A stretch of DNA of 64,000 bases, taken from Sphingomonas caseinilytica. GTDB taxonomy: Bacteria > Pseudomonadota > Alphaproteobacteria > Sphingomonadales > Sphingomonadaceae. Within the stretch, counting starts at the first letter, position 1; every line of letters starts with the position of its first letter. Below are positions 61,181-64,000 of the stretch, piece after piece. The stretch spans positions 1 to 64,000 of the forward strand of contig NZ_JAMGBA010000003.1 of assembly GCF_023516455.1 (NCBI RefSeq), given 5' to 3'. Below the pieces are notes generated by a model, which was given only the letters and a program-made list of their open reading frames with translations, was not told the origin of the DNA and made no database searches. Made by a program: the position numbers and the translations under genes.

Positions 61181-62317
61181 CTAAGCCGCCTTCTTTCCCT
61201 GCCGATAGCGGTCGAGGAAGGCTGCGGCGTGCGATGCGAAGCGGCTCTCGCGGATGGCATCGCGCATGTCCTGCATCAGCCGCTGGTAGAAGCTCAAATT
61301 ATGCTCGGTCATCAGCATTGCACCGAGGATCTCGCCTGACCTGACGAGGTGATGGACATAGGCTCGGCAGTAGCTCGTGCAGGTCGGACAGGCGCATTCA
61401 GCATCCAATGGCCCCTGGTCCTCCGCAAATCGGGCATTGCGGATGTTGATCGGCCCGTCGGCGGTAAATGCCTGCCCCGTGCGGCCCGATCGGGTCGGGA
61501 GCACGCAGTCGAACATGTCGACGCCGCGCGCGACCGCGCCAACGATGTCGTCCGGCTTTCCGACGCCCATCAGATAACGGGGCCGATCGGCGGGCAACTG
61601 ACCCGGCGCAAAATCCAGCACTCCGAACATCGCCTCCTGGCCTTCGCCGACGGCGAGCCCGCCGATCGCATAGCCGTCAAAGCCAATGTCGATCAGATCA
61701 TCCGCCGACCTCTTGCGCAGCTTCTCGTCCAAGGCGCCTTGCTGGATCCCGAACTGCGCAGCCCGCTCCGCATGCTCCCCGCCGGACAGGAAGGCCTCGC
61801 GAGACCTCTTCGCCCAGCGCATCGACCGCTCCATCGCCTCCAGCTGAACCTTCTCCGAAGAAGTGGTCGGCACCAGCTCGTCGAACGCCATGACGATGTC
61901 ACTATCGAGCAGCCGCTGGATTTCCGTGGACCGTTCGGGCGTGATCAGATGCCGGGCGCCGTCGAGATGAGACTGAAACGCAACACCTTCTTCGGTCCGC
62001 TTGGTCAGTTCGGCCAGGCTCATCACCTGATAGCCGCCGCTGTCCGTCAGGATCGGGCGGTCCCACTTCATGAACTGATGCAGGCCCCCTAGCCGAGCGA
62101 CGCGCTCGGCGGATGGGCGCAACATCAGGTGGTAGGTGTTGCCCAGGATGATGTCGGCACCGGTGGCCCGGACGCTTTCCGGCTTCATTGCCTTGACCGT
62201 CGCCGCAGTCCCGACCGGCATGAACGCCGGCGTACGAATTTCGCCGCGCTGCATCGAGATAATGCCGGTGCGGGCGGCGCCGGCCGTTGCATGGATGGTG
62301 AACTGGAAGCGGGTCAT
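61181..62317 (-). CDS. tgt: Queuine tRNA-ribosyltransferase Tgt
   Basis: A 378-residue enzyme that exchanges guanine-34 for the queuosine precursor in tRNAs with GUN anticodons. Motifs: [42 protein letters not shown] (catalytic Asp), [33 protein letters not shown] and the zinc site [20 protein letters not shown]. Length and start are normal. Convergent to the helicase. Confidence 0.97.
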   Translation of the reverse strand: MTRFQFTIHATAGAARTGIISMQRGEIRTPAFMPVGTAATVKAMKPESVRATGADIILGNTYHLMLRPSAERVARLGGLHQFMKWDRPILTDSGGYQVMSLAELTKRTEEGVAFQSHLDGARHLITPERSTEIQRLLDSDIVMAFDELVPTTSSEKVQLEAMERSMRWAKRSREAFLSGGEHAERAAQFGIQQGALDEKLRKRSADDLIDIGFDGYAIGGLAVGEGQEAMFGVLDFAPGQLPADRPRYLMGVGKPDDIVGAVARGVDMFDCVLPTRSGRTGQAFTADGPINIRNARFAEDQGPLDAECACPTCTSYCRAYVHHLVRSGEILGAMLMTEHNLSFYQRLMQDMRDAIRESRFASHAAAFLDRYRQGKKAA

Positions 62318-62376
62318 TGGCCGCGCTCCCTAGCGATTTCACCGGGCTCCGGCTACCGCACGAGATGCGACGGTCC

Positions 62377-63135
62377 TCAAACCAGCGATGCTAGCGGCTT
62401 GTCGCTGAAGCAATCCGCCCTCCGTACAGGCCAGTCGAGCTGGCCCGCCCCGCGGGGTGGCATCTGCTCGACTATCCGAAGCCAGCGAAAGCCATGCCGC
62501 CCTTCAATGAGTTGCGCTGTCACGCAGGGACCATGTTCCAGAGGTGGAACACGGCTCTCGCCCTCAAGATCGCCTCCATCCGCCCTTTGATGGCGAAACA
62601 CGGGCTTGTGCCTCCTGAACATCGTTCGTTTCGATCCGGCGACATAGGGGATAACCCGCTCAGCCTTGCCAACCGACGCGCCGGACATCGAATCCCGGGC
62701 GGCATATACATACCCCAATGAAATGGCCGCCGTCGCAACAAGCAGGAACGCGAGCATGAACGCCCGACCCGCAACGAATTGACGCGACCTCGCTACGAAT
62801 TGCCAGAAGCCGATTCCGGCGACCAGAATGCCCCAAAAGAGCAACACAGCGCTTGGATCCGAGGCAACTTCGCCGGGCGCCCCCACTTCGCTCGCAAACC
62901 ACGCCACGACCAGCATCAGCGGCGAGACGATCAGAAAGCCCGCATTCTTGACGACCCCGCGAAGCTCGTCCGGAACAACAAAGGAAATCGGCTGCTTCTT
63001 CCTTAGCTGCGCATAGTCTGCCGTTCGGCCGAATTCGCCAGCTCGATGAGTGAATGCGCCTCGCCGCATCGATTTATCGAAGGGATCCGTCCCGCGAGAC
63101 GAAGGTACGCGATCTGACACCAGGCCCCCAATCAT
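62377..63135 (-). CDS. Hypothetical membrane protein
   Basis: A 252-residue protein with three hydrophobic helices (about 66-84, 97-117 and 124-145: NAGFLIVSPLMLVVAWFAS, AVLLFWGILVAGIGFWQFVA, MLAFLLVATAAISLGYVYAA) between a charged N-terminus and a basic C-terminal tail. Family not recognised. ATG 63135 is used but has no strong ribosome site; ATG 63069 is an alternative. It follows tgt on the minus strand and is divergent from the TSUP carrier. Confidence 0.5.
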   Translation of the reverse strand: MIGGLVSDRVPSSRGTDPFDKSMRRGAFTHRAGEFGRTADYAQLRKKQPISFVVPDELRGVVKNAGFLIVSPLMLVVAWFASEVGAPGEVASDPSAVLLFWGILVAGIGFWQFVARSRQFVAGRAFMLAFLLVATAAISLGYVYAARDSMSGASVGKAERVIPYVAGSKRTMFRRHKPVFRHQRADGGDLEGESRVPPLEHGPCVTAQLIEGRHGFRWLRIVEQMPPRGAGQLDWPVRRADCFSDKPLASLV

Positions 63136-63202
63136 TCGGCCCGCCCATCAAACGCTATGTAGCGCTTCGTGACAAGTCGCGCGCGACCTGTATGGAACGA
63201 GC

Positions 63203-63958
63203 ATGATCGAACCCTGGGTCTATGCCGCGCTGACCGCTGTTGCGGTTCTCACCGGCTTCATCGACGCCATCGCCGGTGGCGGCGGCCTGATCATGATGCC
63301 GGCGCTGCTGTCGGCGGGTGTGCCGCCCATCAATGCGCTTGCCACCAACAAGCTTCAGTCGATGTTCGGAACCGCAACCGCCTATTCGAACTACTTTCGC
63401 AAGGGCCTCGTCGACTGGCGTGCCAATATCCTCACCGTCGTCCTCGTGTTCATCGGAGCCAGCGTCGGCGTGATTGTCGTCCAAAGCATCGATACCCGGT
63501 CCCTCTCCCTGATCATCCCGCTCTTGCTGGTCGGCGTTGCCGCCTATGTCCTTATCAGCCCGCGGATGAGCGACGAAGACGCGCACCAGCGGATCAGCGG
63601 CAAGGCTTATGCCCCGGTCGGTGCCGCGATAGGGGCCTATGACGGCTTCTTCGGTCCGGGCACCGGCAGCTTCTTTACCGCCTCGCTGGTCGGCCTTCGC
63701 GGACTTGGCCTGACCCGGGCGACGGCTCTGACAAAGTTGTTCAACCTCACCAGCAACATCGCTTCGGTCCTGTTCTTCGCCATCGGCGGCAAGATGTTCT
63801 GGCTGTTGGGTCTCTGCATGGCCGCTGGCGCAATGGTCGGCGGCTGGATCGGCAGCCATACGGCGATGCGTTTCGGTGCCAGGCTGATCAGGCCGCTGCT
63901 CGTTCTCCTGTCGCTGGGCCTCACGACGCGATTGCTATGGACCTATTTTTCGGCCTGA
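63203..63958 (+). CDS. TSUP-family transporter (TauE/SafE type)
   Basis: A 251-residue inner-membrane carrier with about eight helices. GFIDAIAGGGGLIMMPALLS with NALATNKLQSMFGTATAYSN at the front, and GFFGPGTGSFFTASLVGLRG opening the second half with the paired ATALTKLFNLTSN, are the two-fold repeat typical of the sulfite/sulfoacetate exporter family. Substrate unknown. Ends before the window edge. Confidence 0.92.
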   Translation: MIEPWVYAALTAVAVLTGFIDAIAGGGGLIMMPALLSAGVPPINALATNKLQSMFGTATAYSNYFRKGLVDWRANILTVVLVFIGASVGVIVVQSIDTRSLSLIIPLLLVGVAAYVLISPRMSDEDAHQRISGKAYAPVGAAIGAYDGFFGPGTGSFFTASLVGLRGLGLTRATALTKLFNLTSNIASVLFFAIGGKMFWLLGLCMAAGAMVGGWIGSHTAMRFGARLIRPLLVLLSLGLTTRLLWTYFSA

Positions 63959-64000
63959 CTCCCGCCGCATTCTGTTCATAGGTGCGTGGCTCATGGACAA

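Noticed and set aside
1-64000. CRISPR arrays, rRNA genes and insertion sequences
   Set aside because: I saw no regularly spaced repeat array, no rRNA sequence and no transposase gene; the dispersed palindromes are irregularly placed and lie between genes.

Overview
The window looks like chromosomal DNA of a Sphingomonad-type alphaproteobacterium. The support is high-GC coding sequence, three large TonB-dependent receptors, HWE and GAF sensor kinases, a CpdR-like receiver, a SapC-family protein, a TSUP transporter and many minimal-length or overlapping gene junctions. This assignment is inferred from gene content; no rRNA is present. I found 55 protein genes I can support and one tRNA.

Layout. 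0.36-7.1 kb: signalling genes (a receiver protein, an HWE kinase, a hybrid kinase and a GAF kinase) around a surface-antigen/BamA-like barrel protein. 7.4-11.4 kb: a secreted SBP56-like propeller, an OmpA-like small protein, a one-TM protein of a repeated family, and a DUF418 membrane protein. 11.6-33.0 kb: a contiguous set of genes that reads as a phytate-to-inositol utilisation locus. It holds a two-propeller secreted phytase, a divergent TonB receptor, an organophosphate-antiporter-type MFS carrier and a lipoprotein metallophosphatase. Facing them is a translationally coupled operon iolC-iolD-iolE-iolB-inositol monophosphatase-second TonB receptor. An RpiR regulator, two IolG-type dehydrogenases and a CUT2-type ABC importer complete the set. 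The proposed flow is: surface or periplasmic dephosphorylation of phytate, uptake of lower inositol phosphates and inositol, final dephosphorylation in the cytosol, then oxidation and cleavage to DHAP plus malonate semialdehyde. iolA is not in the window.

33.3-44.6 kb: a short tyrosine recombinase, an M28-type peptidase, a TetR/TonB-receptor/hydrolase module with a clear palindromic operator, a small membrane protein, a SIMPL-domain protein, a TIR-TolB-TPR protein and a PAS-GAF protein. 44.8-48.9 kb: five more members of the one-TM family seen at 9.25 kb (DUF6090-like), on alternating strands.

49.1-56.6 kb: a genomic island bounded by a 52-bp perfect direct repeat made of the 3' part of tRNA-Val(GAC). 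Its cargo looks like a defence island: an XRE regulator, two small ORFs, an HNH nuclease, a PD-(D/E)XK-DGQHR-HEPN-like fusion, a D12-class adenine methylase, a PRTase-CE-like protein and a ParB-like protein. No integrase is visible inside it.

56.6-64 kb: housekeeping DNA with tRNA-Val, cpdR, N-formylglutamate amidohydrolase, sapC, a small secreted protein, an RhlE-type helicase, tgt, a membrane protein and a TSUP carrier.

A short palindromic dispersed repeat (ATGACCGC-N12-GCGGTCAT and variants), plus a longer composite form, occurs about twenty times between genes in 0-11.6 kb and 33-49 kb. I saw none inside the inositol locus, the tRNA-Val island or the housekeeping end.
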